DNA of 64,000 bases, from assembly GCF_042648405.1 (NCBI RefSeq), contig NZ_JBHRXV010000011.1, positions 682,001 through 746,000 of the forward strand, in the 5' to 3' direction. Positions 35,858 through 43,720 of the stretch are shown piece after piece. How positions within the stretch are numbered: the stretch's first letter is position 1; every line of letters starts with the position of its first letter. The translations under genes were made by a program, and so were the position numbers. The notes under the pieces are model-generated. The model saw only the letters and a program-made list of their open reading frames with translations. It had not been told where the DNA came from and did no database searches. The stretch is from Sphingoaurantiacus capsulatus (GTDB taxonomy: Bacteria > Pseudomonadota > Alphaproteobacteria > Sphingomonadales > Sphingomonadaceae).

Positions 35858-37225
35858 TCAGGTGCGGTTTGCTGGCTTCAATTGCCTAAGCGTCGATGCC
35901 AACGACCAGCTCTGCGCCGTCGCAATCCCCAGCAGTGCCGCGTAGGTTACCGCCACCGCGGGCATTTGTGCGCTGAAATCGGTGATCGCGTGGACGCCGA
36001 CCACCACCGACGTCGCCACGCCGAGCGTCGGGATCAGGGCGTCGCGCTGGCGGGTCAGGGCGCCGCGCAGGTTGAACGCCGTCAGCCAGACGAAGGCGAC
36101 CACGATCGCCACGGCGGCCGGGATGCCGAGTTCGAAGGCCAGTTCCAGATAGCTGTTGTGCGCTTCCGGGAAGGTCTGGCCGCTGGCAAAGCCCGGCGCG
36201 CGGAACATCGGGAAGAGCGACGGGAAACTGCCAAGGCCATAGCCGGTCCACGGCGCGGTCTCGATCCCGCGGATCACCTGTTCGAACAGTTCGGCGCGGT
36301 CGAAGGTCTGCGTCGCCTCGAGGCGTGCGATGGTGCCGCCGCCGCTGACCGCGATGAGGAAGCCGGCGACGCCGAGCAGCAGGACAAACGTCAGCGCACG
36401 GGCGCCGGCGGACATGCCGCGCGCCAGCAGCAGGAAGGCGAGCATGCCGGTCGCGCCGGCGGCAAAGCCCATGCGCGAATGCGTCTGCAGCCACGCCATC
36501 GCCACCAACAGCGCGGCGAGCGTATAGGCCAGCGAGCTGCCGATGAAGGCGTCGACCAGGCGTTGCGAGCGGGCCATCGACCGATCCGACAGCCGATATT
36601 TGGTGCGAAAGGCGCGGATCGCCAGCGTCGCGCAGATCAACACGCCGATCGCCGCATAGGTGGCATAGCTGTTGCGGTTGACGAAGGTCGACGTCAGATC
36701 GTCATGATAGGCCCACCGCGGGAACCACAGCAGCCAGTCGTTGCCGGACAGATAGGTGATGAGGCCGTAGGCCGCATAGGCGATCGACGCCCAGGCCAGC
36801 CAGCGCAGCAGCGCCCAAGCCCGGTCGGAATCGCGACTGAGCTGGAGCGCCAGCCAGAAGACGCCAATATAGCTCAGCCAGCGCAGGATGCCGGTCAGCG
36901 CCGCATCGGGCGCGAAACCGAGCCGCGGAAAGACCGGAGCGCCCAGCGCCGTTTGTGCTGAGACCCACAGCGGGTCGGCGGCGCCGGCCGGCACGAAGGT
37001 CTGCACCACCGCCCACAGCGTCACCGCCCCGGCGATCCCGAACGGCACCCAGAGCGCGCGATGCCACGTAAGCGAAGCGCCGTCTTGAAGCGCCCGCGCG
37101 CGCGCCACCAGCATCAGGCCGGCCAGCAGCGCGATCAGGCTCCAGGCGAACGGCCGGTTGGCACCGAACGGCAAGGGCGCCAGCACCAGCAGTGCGAGCA
37201 GCAGCGGACGCACCATCGCCGCCAT
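35858..37225 (-). CDS. O-antigen ligase-family membrane protein (Wzy_C)
   Basis: It encodes 455 residues; the ATG shares TGATG with the preceding stop. About ten to twelve membrane helices. The large periplasmic loop near residues 290-355 includes RAELFEQVIRGIETAPWTGYGLGSFPSLFPMF and FPEAHNSYLELAFELGIPA, where the Arg and the AHNSYLEL His are family-typical. GC-rich, unlike the Wzy-like gene at 32747. It could ligate finished chains to an acceptor or be the polymerase, with the other protein having the opposite role. It is part of the Wzc block. Confidence 0.88.
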   Translation of the reverse strand: MAAMVRPLLLALLVLAPLPFGANRPFAWSLIALLAGLMLVARARALQDGASLTWHRALWVPFGIAGAVTLWAVVQTFVPAGAADPLWVSAQTALGAPVFPRLGFAPDAALTGILRWLSYIGVFWLALQLSRDSDRAWALLRWLAWASIAYAAYGLITYLSGNDWLLWFPRWAYHDDLTSTFVNRNSYATYAAIGVLICATLAIRAFRTKYRLSDRSMARSQRLVDAFIGSSLAYTLAALLVAMAWLQTHSRMGFAAGATGMLAFLLLARGMSAGARALTFVLLLGVAGFLIAVSGGGTIARLEATQTFDRAELFEQVIRGIETAPWTGYGLGSFPSLFPMFRAPGFASGQTFPEAHNSYLELAFELGIPAAVAIVVAFVWLTAFNLRGALTRQRDALIPTLGVATSVVVGVHAITDFSAQMPAVAVTYAALLGIATAQSWSLASTLRQLKPANRT

Positions 37226-37875
37226 CAGCCGGCCACCGCCCGATCGAAATCGTCGAGTGCGGGATCGCCGCGCAGGATGTAGCGCACAAAGGGCACTGCC
37301 CCGGTCTGGCGCGCGACCGCGACCAGCCCCATCACATCGACACGGGCGACCGCGCGGACCTGCTGGGCGAGCAGATCCTCATGCTCTCGGTCCCCCGGCA
37401 CATGCAGCGAAACGCCGACGGCCAGTTGCTGCGCGTTGAGGCGCGGCTCATGCGCGCCGGTCAGCACCGACATCCGCCATGCCGCCCGTGCGCCGCCGCC
37501 GTCCCCCTCGCCCGCGCGAAGCAACGCCAGCCGCAGCCAGTTGAACGGGGATGTCGGGCAGCGCGCCAGCGTGCGCTCGACCAGCGGCTTGATCTCGCGC
37601 GGGTCGGCGCCGGTCGTCGTGAGCGCCAGCGCGGCATTCGTATCGTGGCGACAGCGTTCGAACCAGTTGGCGGCGCGCCGGCTGCCGTTGGCGGCGCTCA
37701 GCACGTCGTCGCGCCGCACGGCCTCGCGGCTGCGTACCGCTTCCAGCGTGGCTTCACCGGGGAGCGCAAGAATGGCGGCCGTCAGCGAAGCGGCGCTGAG
37801 CGCGGTAAGCGCGAGACCGGCAATGCCGACGATCAGTGCGACGCGGTCAGGCCTTGGCGCCATAATATGCGCCAT
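37225..37875 (-). CDS. membrane-anchored protein of unknown function in polysaccharide operon
   Basis: It encodes up to 216 residues; the start at 37875 overlaps the Wzc-like gene by 29 bases, and an ATG four codons later (37863) is equally plausible. One N-terminal membrane helix (VALIVGIAGLALTALSAASLTAAILAL, about residues 12-38) is followed by a periplasmic helical region with tetratricopeptide-like character (KPLVERTLARCPTSPFNWLRLALLRAGEGD). No family recognised. Sandwiched between Wzc and the O-antigen ligase-like protein by overlaps, so it may connect the two. Confidence 0.75.
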   Translation of the reverse strand: MAHIMAPRPDRVALIVGIAGLALTALSAASLTAAILALPGEATLEAVRSREAVRRDDVLSAANGSRRAANWFERCRHDTNAALALTTTGADPREIKPLVERTLARCPTSPFNWLRLALLRAGEGDGGGARAAWRMSVLTGAHEPRLNAQQLAVGVSLHVPGDREHEDLLAQQVRAVARVDVMGLVAVARQTGAVPFVRYILRGDPALDDFDRAVAG

Positions 37876-40060
37876 ACTTCGAATAATGGTAACCGTAGTC
37901 GCCGTAGCCGTACTGGGCGTGGCGATCCATATCGACCTGGCTCAGCACGGTGCCGGTGAACGGTACGCCGAGCTTGCGCACCTGGCGCAGCGTGTTGGTG
38001 ACCACCTGTGCCGGCGTTTCGCCCCAGCGAACGACCAGCAGCATCGCATCGACGAGGCGCGCGACATTCTGGCTGTCGGTCATCGGCACGAACGGCGGCG
38101 TATCGACGATCACCAGGTCGTAATGTTCGCGCAGCAGCCCGAGCAGCTGCTCCATCCGCTGAGACCGCAGCAAATCGGCCGGGTTGGGCGCGCCAACGCC
38201 GGCGGTCAGCACCTGCACTTCGGTTTTGGGGTCCTTGCGAATGACATCGGCGAGCTGCCCCTTGCCGCTCAGCACCTGAACGAGGCCCGCCTCATTGCTC
38301 AGCTCGAGCGCCTTGTGGAGGCGCGGGTGGCGCATGTCGGCGTCGACGAGGATGACCTTCTTGCCCGACTGCGCGAACACGCGGGCAAGGCTGGTGCTGA
38401 TGAAGGTCTTGCCCTCCGCCGGCACCGACGAGGTCAGCATGATGACCTTCGGCGGATCGTCGACATCGATGAGGCTGAGCGCACCCTGCAGGGTTCGGAT
38501 CGATTCAGCGACCATCGATTGCGGCCGCTCGATGATCACATCCTCGGGGTTTTCATATTTGCCGCTGACGATCGGCACGAAGGTCAGCACCGAACCGCCA
38601 CCGATCCGCTCGACGAGGTCGGCGCCGCGCACCGTATTGTCGAGCTTCTCAAGCGCGAAAGCGAGCGCCGCGCCTGCGATGAGGCCGACCAGCAGCGCCA
38701 GGCCGACGGTCAGCGTCTTGCGCGGGTATGCGGCATTCACCGGCACATCGGCCGGCGCGATGATGCGCGCATCCGCCGTCTGCACATCAACCTGCTCGCG
38801 CGTTTCCTTGTAGCGGTTGAGGAAGGTCTCGTAGAGCGTCTTCGTCGAATCTGCCTCGCGCTGCAGCTCGCGCAGGCGAACCTCCGCCTGCCCGCTGGCG
38901 CCGACCCGGCCGCGCAGGCCCGAAAGGCTGCTCGACAGCGCGCCTTCGCGGGCGCGGGCCACCGATACCTCGTTCGCCGTCGATGCCGCGATCTTGCGAA
39001 CCTCGTCACCGATCTTGCTGCGCAGGTCGCGCAGTTCGGCGGTGGCATTGATGATGCGCGGGTGGCGCTCGCCATAGGTCGCCTGCAGCTCGGCAAGCTT
39101 GCGCACGACCTCGCTTTCCTGCTCGCGCAGGCGCTGGATCAGCGGAGAGTCGATGATGGCGCCCGAGGTCTCGATATTGGCCCCGCCGCCGGCGACGAGC
39201 TGCCGTACCTGCGACAGCTGCGCTTCCTTCGCCGCCCGTTCCGACCGCGCGAGGATCAGTTGCGAGTTGATCTCGGACAATTGCTGGCTGTCGACCCCGC
39301 CGCTGACGCCGCCGACGAGGCCGTACTGGATACGATAGAGTTCGACGGCGCGATCGGCGGCAACCGCCTGATCACGCAGTTCGGCGACACGTTCCTCCAG
39401 CCAGCCCGAGGCGCGGCGCGTCGCTTCATATTTCGCTTCGATCTGATCGCTGATGTAGAGGTCGGCGAGGCTGTTCGCCATCGACGCGGCCTTTTCAGGA
39501 TCTTCTGAAATCGCACGAATTTCAACGACGTACGACCTCGGCACCACCGAGATTTCGATGGCTTTCCTGACCCTCTGGGTGATCCGGGTCCGTTCGCGCG
39601 CCCGCGCCAGCGGCTCGACCGGCGCCTTGTACTGCTGGCGCTCGCCGAACCAGGACGCCGGCTTAAGCAGGTCGAAATTTCCCTGCGCGGCCTCGACTGC
39701 CGGATTAAACTCGGGATCCTGGTCGAGCTTCAGCCGGTCGATCAGCTTGCCCATCAGAGCGCTCGACCGCAGGATCGACGCCTGCGTCTCCATCGTCGCC
39801 GTATCGGGCGCCATGTCGGAGACGACATCCTGGATATCGACGACCTGCGTTTTCTGGGTCTGCACCGCCACCGCCGACATGGCGGCATAGCGCGGCGTCA
39901 GCTGGTACACCGTCAGCGTCGCCAACAGGACGACGCTCAGCGTGATCGCGCCGATCAGCTGCCATCGGCGGCGGAGAATCCCGATCAGCGCGCCGAGGTC
40001 GAGCCCCGGATCTGGCCGATCAACAAGGGGCGCGGGCGGGGCAGCGGCAATGGTGGCCAT
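37847..40060 (-). CDS. Wzc-type chain-length regulator with tyrosine autokinase domain (BY-kinase)
   Basis: It encodes 737 residues. Wzz domain with two membrane helices (about 37-57 and 455-475) and a long periplasmic coiled coil between. The cytoplasmic kinase has Walker A SSVPAEGKTFIST (about 555), A' VILVDADMRHPRLH and Walker B YDLVIVDTPPFVP. The C-terminus is a tyrosine cluster YGYGDYGYHYSKYGAYYG for autophosphorylation. It controls polymerisation and export with the Wza-type protein at 42537. A 29-base gap to the beta-barrel gene; the next gene overlaps its 3' end. Confidence 0.95.
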   Translation of the reverse strand: MATIAAAPPAPLVDRPDPGLDLGALIGILRRRWQLIGAITLSVVLLATLTVYQLTPRYAAMSAVAVQTQKTQVVDIQDVVSDMAPDTATMETQASILRSSALMGKLIDRLKLDQDPEFNPAVEAAQGNFDLLKPASWFGERQQYKAPVEPLARARERTRITQRVRKAIEISVVPRSYVVEIRAISEDPEKAASMANSLADLYISDQIEAKYEATRRASGWLEERVAELRDQAVAADRAVELYRIQYGLVGGVSGGVDSQQLSEINSQLILARSERAAKEAQLSQVRQLVAGGGANIETSGAIIDSPLIQRLREQESEVVRKLAELQATYGERHPRIINATAELRDLRSKIGDEVRKIAASTANEVSVARAREGALSSSLSGLRGRVGASGQAEVRLRELQREADSTKTLYETFLNRYKETREQVDVQTADARIIAPADVPVNAAYPRKTLTVGLALLVGLIAGAALAFALEKLDNTVRGADLVERIGGGSVLTFVPIVSGKYENPEDVIIERPQSMVAESIRTLQGALSLIDVDDPPKVIMLTSSVPAEGKTFISTSLARVFAQSGKKVILVDADMRHPRLHKALELSNEAGLVQVLSGKGQLADVIRKDPKTEVQVLTAGVGAPNPADLLRSQRMEQLLGLLREHYDLVIVDTPPFVPMTDSQNVARLVDAMLLVVRWGETPAQVVTNTLRQVRKLGVPFTGTVLSQVDMDRHAQYGYGDYGYHYSKYGAYYGAKA

Positions 40061-40089
40061 AAATACTCAACACTACAGGGCCTCGACGC

Positions 40090-41370
40090 TCAGAACTGAG
40101 CGCCGAGGGTGATCAGGAACTTGTTGCGGCCGTAGTCGCTGGCCGGGAGGTTCGATTCCCGGCTGATCCATTCATAACCGGCCGACGTGTAGAGCAGGCG
40201 GTTGAGCTGATAGCGGAGGCTCGCCTGCGCGCCGTAATTGTCGTCGCTGCGCGCCGCGGCCGTGCTGCCGATGCTGCGCTCATATTTGTTCTTCGAATAA
40301 TTCACCCCGCCGTTCAGCGTGAGCTGACGGGTCAGCTCGTGCGTCACCCGCACGCTGCTCGAGGTGTTGAGATAGCCGGTATAGCCCGGGAACACCGTCT
40401 CCTCGATCGAGCGATCGAGGTTGATCCGGACGGTGGTCAGCTCGGTCGGCGACCAGATGAGGCCGGCGCCGAAGATCGCGTCCTTCGTCGTCTGGAAGCG
40501 GGCGTCGTCATAATTGCGATTGAGGTAGCCCGCGAAGATCTCGCCGGTCAGCAGCCGGGTCAGCTCGAAGCCGATGCCGCCGGTAATGCGGAAGCCCTTG
40601 CTGTCGCGATCGAAGCCGAGGTCGTCGCTCGCCTCATCATAGTTGATGCTGTCGTACGACGCACGAACCAGGAAGTCGTAGCCCGGCGAGAATTCATAGC
40701 CGATCTTGCCGCCAACCTGCGCAAGGCTGCGGTCACGGTCGTCATTGTTGTCGATCGTGCCGTTGTTGCGCTCGACGTCGTCGAAGTTGAGCTTCCGGTA
40801 GCCGCCGTCGACGCCGAACAGAATACGACTGACATCGCGCTCGAAGCCGAGGCCGGTGTCGAACGTCTTGTACTTCACCGGCTCGGAATTCGAGGTCAGC
40901 GCGTTCGGGCTGCCGCGATCCTCATGATCGACATCATAGCTGAGACGGCCGCTCAGCCGGGTGTCGCGCACGACTTCGGTGCGGAAGGTCGTGCCCGCGC
41001 CGTAGTTGGTGCGGCTCTCGTCGTCGAACTTGTCGAACTCGAGGAACTCGACGCCGGCGCGCACATCCCAGCGGTAGCGGCTGGTGTCGGCGGTAAGCAG
41101 CAGCGACGGCGCGACACGATAGATGGTGTCGGAGCGCTCGCCGCCGTCGGTCGCGTAGACGTTGTCGTCGAACAGCAGGCCCGCCTCGATGCGCGGCAGC
41201 ACGCGGAAGGCGCCGACGCGGCCACCCACCTGCTCCAGCTCGGAGCTTTGCGTGTCATTCTCGCGATTTTCCTCGAGCCGGGTCTTCTCCTCGACCTGCG
41301 CCAACACCGGCGCCACCGAAGTCATCATCGCAATCGTTGCCGCCGAGCGCAGCAGAAGTCCGAACCGCAT
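40090..41370 (-). CDS. outer-membrane beta-barrel protein of polysaccharide locus
   Basis: It encodes 426 residues from the ATG at 41370 (MRFGLLLRSAATIAMMTSV signal peptide, cleaved after VLAQ); an ATG 11 codons upstream is possible. The mature protein alternates hydrophobic and polar residues, has many Tyr/Asn/Asp turns (IEAGLLFDDNVYAT near the start) and ends in aromatic Phe (FLITLGAQF), the outer-membrane insertion signal. It resembles the BBP2-type putative beta-barrel family found in exopolysaccharide loci. It probably helps the export or anchoring of polymer at the cell surface. First gene of the leftward operon. Confidence 0.87.
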   Translation of the reverse strand: MRFGLLLRSAATIAMMTSVAPVLAQVEEKTRLEENRENDTQSSELEQVGGRVGAFRVLPRIEAGLLFDDNVYATDGGERSDTIYRVAPSLLLTADTSRYRWDVRAGVEFLEFDKFDDESRTNYGAGTTFRTEVVRDTRLSGRLSYDVDHEDRGSPNALTSNSEPVKYKTFDTGLGFERDVSRILFGVDGGYRKLNFDDVERNNGTIDNNDDRDRSLAQVGGKIGYEFSPGYDFLVRASYDSINYDEASDDLGFDRDSKGFRITGGIGFELTRLLTGEIFAGYLNRNYDDARFQTTKDAIFGAGLIWSPTELTTVRINLDRSIEETVFPGYTGYLNTSSSVRVTHELTRQLTLNGGVNYSKNKYERSIGSTAAARSDDNYGAQASLRYQLNRLLYTSAGYEWISRESNLPASDYGRNKFLITLGAQF

Positions 41371-41702
41371 CCTCAACCCCCGCAGGTCAAAAGAAAGCTG
41401 CATCGCGCCAGACGGATGCCTGGCACGCAAGACGCACACTCAACGGTAAGCGGACCCCCACAAACCGATCGACCGATCGGCGAGCATTCGCGGCAAACGA
41501 CGGGAGACATGAATGACGGGATGCAATGTCGCCGCCCCGGAACCCCCTGAAGGTTCCCACATCGTCCGTTGCAGATTCGCGAACGCGAAACACGCACGGG
41601 GGCAGACAGTAAACGCGACAAGCCCCTCTCTCGTTGTGTTGGCAGAAGAGCCGCGTCCGGTCCAGCGCTTTTGCCGGTTCGTCGCGGCTTTTCGCCGGTT
41701 CG
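41371..41702. other. 332-base intergenic space upstream of the leftward polysaccharide operon
   Basis: It should hold the promoter of the operon starting at 41370. A CGATCGACCGATCG palindrome lies near 41465-41480. Near the phosphatase stop there is an imperfect tandem repeat (GCTTTTGCCGGTTCGTC at 41667, then GCTTTTCGCCGGTTCGTC at 41687). No gene and no GTCAT repeat is seen. Confidence 0.4.
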
Positions 41703-42467
41703 TCAGGCGACAAGAATCTCGACGGACGCGCCCTCGATCACCGCGGCGGTCAGCCGCCCGCTCGCATAGGCGCCGGTATCGAGCCCGATCCGGCTCGGCA
41801 GCACTTCCGCCGCGTCGGAAACGGTGTGTCCATGCACGACCCGCCACGGCAGCGGCCTGCGGTGGCCGAGGAAAGGTTCGCGGATTTCCAGCAGGTCGCT
41901 GCGCGACTGTTGCTCGAGCGTTCGGCCGGGGCGAACGCCGGCGTGAACGAAGAGATAGTCGCCCACCTGCACGGTCAGCTCAAGCGATTGAAGAAATTCG
42001 AGATGTGCCGGCGGCAGCTGCGCGATCAACGCCTGGCGCAGATATTCCATCCGGTCATCAACCGGCACCGACGGCAGCGACACGCCATAGCTGGCAAGCG
42101 TCGCCATGCCGCCATAGGCGAGCCAGGCCGGGCCGATCGACGGGTCGTCGAGGAAGGTCAGCAGCGCCGCTTCATGGTTGCCGAGCAGGCGCCGCGTCGG
42201 CAGGCCGGCGAAGTTGCCGCCGAGCAGATGGTCGATCACGCTGCGCGATTCAGGGCCGCGATCGACATAGTCGCCGAGCAGCACGACGAAGGTCTCGGGC
42301 GCCGCGCCATGTGCCGCGAGATGCGCGGCGATCTGCGTCTCCATGTCGCGGAGCTTGTCGAGCCGGCCGTGGATGTCGCCGATCGCATAGACACGCACGC
42401 CGGCTGGCAGCGCATATTCGCGCTTGCCGGCGGACGGCCAAAACTGCTGCAACAGCGCCTTCAACAT
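41703..42467 (-). CDS. PPP-family serine/threonine protein phosphatase
   Basis: It encodes 254 residues. The metallophosphatase core is complete: YAIGDIHGRLDKL (about 27-39), VLLGDYVDRGPESRSV (about 61-76), RRLLGNHEAALL, VHAGVRPG and VHGHTVSD, the five bimetal-site motifs of bacterial PrpA/PrpB- or lambda-type phosphatases. It lies between the Wza-type gene (divergent, 69 bases apart) and the beta-barrel gene of the leftward operon. No Wzb-like tyrosine phosphatase is in the window, so this enzyme might counteract the Wzc-type kinase; the family can act on phosphotyrosine, but that is inference. Confidence 0.93.
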   Translation of the reverse strand: MLKALLQQFWPSAGKREYALPAGVRVYAIGDIHGRLDKLRDMETQIAAHLAAHGAAPETFVVLLGDYVDRGPESRSVIDHLLGGNFAGLPTRRLLGNHEAALLTFLDDPSIGPAWLAYGGMATLASYGVSLPSVPVDDRMEYLRQALIAQLPPAHLEFLQSLELTVQVGDYLFVHAGVRPGRTLEQQSRSDLLEIREPFLGHRRPLPWRVVHGHTVSDAAEVLPSRIGLDTGAYASGRLTAAVIEGASVEILVA

Positions 42468-42536
42468 GATATCAGTGCACCGCGTTCGGCTCGGGTGGGT
42501 CAGCCGACGCCTAGTGTGAGTGAGGGGCTTCAGGCA

Positions 42537-43097
42537 ATGGCGCGTATCGTCTCGCTGCTTTTTTCGCTGTGCGTTCTGCTGGCCGCGCCGTTGGCGCAGG
42601 CTGCGGAATCGGCCACGCCGGCCGCTACCGCGGACAGCGGCGCCTACCGGCTCGGGTCGGGCGACAAGCTGCGTATCACCGTCTACAATGAAGATACCCT
42701 TTCGGGCGAATATGAAGTCGACGGCTCAGGCACGCTGGCGCTGAAGCTGATCGGGCTGATCGACGCCGGCGGCAAGACCATCGCCGAGATCACCAGGGCG
42801 ATCGAGAACAAGCTGAAGGAGGGTTACCTCCTCAACCCGAGCGTCGCGATCGAGGTGCTCAACTACCGGCCGTTCTACGTTCTTGGCGAGGTCAAGGAGC
42901 CGGGGAAATATCCCTACGTCAGCGGCATGACCGTGCTCAACGCGGTGGCGCTGGCCGGCGGCTATACCTACCGCGCCAAGCAGAGCCGCGTGCTGGTGAT
43001 CCGCGCCAACGACCCGGCGAAGGAAGAGCAGGAAGCGGACAAGAACACGGTGATCATGCCGGGCGACATCATCCGGGTGCCGGAGCGCTTCTTCTAA
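42537..43097 (+). CDS. Wza-type polysaccharide export protein
   Basis: It encodes 186 residues; the ATG at 42537 is preceded by GAGGGG. The signal peptide MARIVSLLFSLCVLLAAPLAQA has no lipobox Cys. A Poly_export domain starts YRLGSGDKLRITVYNEDTLSGEYEVDGSGTLALKLIGLI (split motif), followed by one SLBB domain, YRPFYVLGEVKEPGKYPYVSGMTVLNAVALAGG. It is shorter than E. coli Wza and lacks its C-terminal outer-membrane helix, so it may form a periplasmic collar working with the beta-barrel protein at 40090. It is divergently arranged to the rest of the locus. Confidence 0.92.
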   Translation: MARIVSLLFSLCVLLAAPLAQAAESATPAATADSGAYRLGSGDKLRITVYNEDTLSGEYEVDGSGTLALKLIGLIDAGGKTIAEITRAIENKLKEGYLLNPSVAIEVLNYRPFYVLGEVKEPGKYPYVSGMTVLNAVALAGGYTYRAKQSRVLVIRANDPAKEEQEADKNTVIMPGDIIRVPERFF

Positions 43098-43107
43098 ACA
43101 TCTTGCG

Positions 43108-43656
43108 TCAGGCGACGGTGATCCAGAAGGGCTGGCCCGCGGCCTGCCGCCGGTCCCAGCGATAGTCGAGATCCTGCCAGTGGTGGACGGCCGCATAGCG
43201 GCTGTCGATCACATAGGTCACCAGCGCGCCGCCGCGGCGGCCGTCGATGGTCAGCACGGCATGGTAGATGCCTTTCTCGGTCCAGCCGGTCGCGAGGCGC
43301 AGCGACCGCGGCGGCCAGCCGGCCGCCAGCAGCTTGGCGCGCACGGTCAGCGCATGATCTTCGCAGTCGCCGGCCTCGCTGGTCGAGACCGTCCAGATGT
43401 CTGTGCCAGGCGCGTCGGCCTGTTTGCCGAGCGCGCGGACTTCGCTGTGAATGCGCTGCAGTTCGTTGAAGCGGGCGGTGGTGATGTCGACGGGGCGGCA
43501 ATAGGGATCGCCCGAATTGCGCTCGCAAAAGCCCAGCCAGCCGGCGGGCGGCGCGGTCACATGACCGTCGCGCATCGCGGCGCCGTCGCTGCTCATGCAG
43601 CCGGCCAAGAGAAGAGCGGCGGCCAGCGGCCCCGCCTTGAAACGCCCCCACAACAT
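43108..43656 (-). CDS. bacterial transglutaminase-like cysteine proteinase (BTLCP), lipoprotein
   Basis: It encodes 182 residues from the ATG at 43656 (GAGG five bases upstream). The lipoprotein signal ends with AALLLAGC. The domain carries the Cys-His-Asp triad: EAGDCEDHALTVRAKLLAAG (Cys), GIYHAVLTIDGRRG (His) and TYVIDSRY (Asp), diagnostic of the BTLCP family, which in alphaproteobacteria often sits near secretion or polysaccharide genes. Probably a periplasmic protease or crosslinking enzyme. Convergent with the Wza-type gene, ten bases apart. Confidence 0.9.
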   Translation of the reverse strand: MLWGRFKAGPLAAALLLAGCMSSDGAAMRDGHVTAPPAGWLGFCERNSGDPYCRPVDITTARFNELQRIHSEVRALGKQADAPGTDIWTVSTSEAGDCEDHALTVRAKLLAAGWPPRSLRLATGWTEKGIYHAVLTIDGRRGGALVTYVIDSRYAAVHHWQDLDYRWDRRQAAGQPFWITVA

Positions 43657-43720
43657 TCCCGCCTCGTCACGCAACCCCGCCCAACATCGGCGGTTCGAGG
43701 GTCCTTATCGCTTACGAAGG

